DNA of 16,195 nt from an uncultured Methanomassiliicoccales archaeon (GTDB taxonomy: Archaea > Thermoplasmatota > Thermoplasmata > SG8-5): NCBI GenBank assembly GCA_938004075.1, contig CALKWP010000092.1:1-16195 (forward strand), read 5' to 3'. Positions 16,147-16,195 of this stretch are shown piece by piece (position 1 is the stretch's first letter; every line of letters starts with the position of its first letter). A program made the translations under genes and the position numbers. Below the pieces are notes generated by a model. The model searched no databases, was not told where the DNA came from, and saw only the letters and a list, made by a program, of their open reading frames with translations.

Positions 16147-16195
16147 AGATCGGAAGAGCGTCGTGTAGGGAAAGAGTGTAGATCTCGGTGGTCGC
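16147..16195. other. Illumina TruSeq adapter sequence left on the contig end (artefact)
   Basis: The 49 bases begin AGATCGGAAGAGCGTCGTG and continue, as far as I can recall it, without mismatch along the reverse complement of the Illumina universal (P5) adapter, ending at GGTCGC. This is read-through into adapter and not genomic DNA. It truncates the TPR gene and marks the contig end. Confidence 0.97.

Noticed and set aside
1..16195. CRISPR array, insertion sequence or integrase
   Set aside because: No regularly spaced repeats, terminal inverted repeats or transposase/integrase motifs were seen on either strand.

Overview
The window looks like a complete metagenomic contig from an archaeon, most likely of the Thermoplasmatota. 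Its last 49 bases are Illumina adapter. The archaeal assignment is firm. It rests on the run rpoE (Rpb7-like) - spt4 - GTP-dependent dephospho-CoA kinase - S24e - S27ae, a Kae1 protein, a KaiC/RadA-like ATPase, a tRNA without encoded CCA and TATA-box promoters. The phylum is an inference, from the DUF835 plus zinc-ribbon plus helix-hairpin-helix architecture.

Layout. 52-5337 (-) is a very large isoleucyl-tRNA synthetase (IleRS)-like gene (1761 aa). The first ~1070 residues have the full archaeal IleRS architecture, but the HIGH motif reads GLGI and KMSKS is missing. The last ~690 residues carry two Zn ribbons, two helix-hairpin-helix-like segments, a TPR-like segment and a DUF835 domain. 5519-7485 (-) is the conserved information-processing cluster, read rpoE, spt4, dephospho-CoA kinase, rps24e, rps27ae, tRNA-Arg(CCG). 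A divergent promoter region (7486-7688) separates it from a K+-dependent-class membrane pyrophosphatase (7689-9800, +). Then come an M20 metallopeptidase/deacylase (9942-11036, +) and a KaiC-like ATPase followed at once by a small two-helix membrane protein (11119-12080, +). A minus-strand run follows: a glutaredoxin-like protein upstream of Kae1 (13385 down to 12108), a small dimeric alpha-beta barrel-like protein followed by an Imm5-type putative immunity protein (14231 down to 13440), and a 5'-truncated ATPase-TPR signalling protein (16146 down to 14327) that runs into the adapter.

How the genes fit together. Most of the window is housekeeping: transcription (RpoE, Spt4), translation (S24e, S27ae, tRNA-Arg), CoA synthesis, tRNA t6A modification (Kae1) and ion pumping. 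The unusual item is the IleRS-like protein. It combines a tRNA-recognition scaffold whose ATP-binding signatures are degraded with an archaeal signalling domain, which suggests a sensor or regulator built on a synthetase rather than an ordinary enzyme. That reading is inference. The orphan immunity-like gene and the TPR protein form a more accessory end of the contig.
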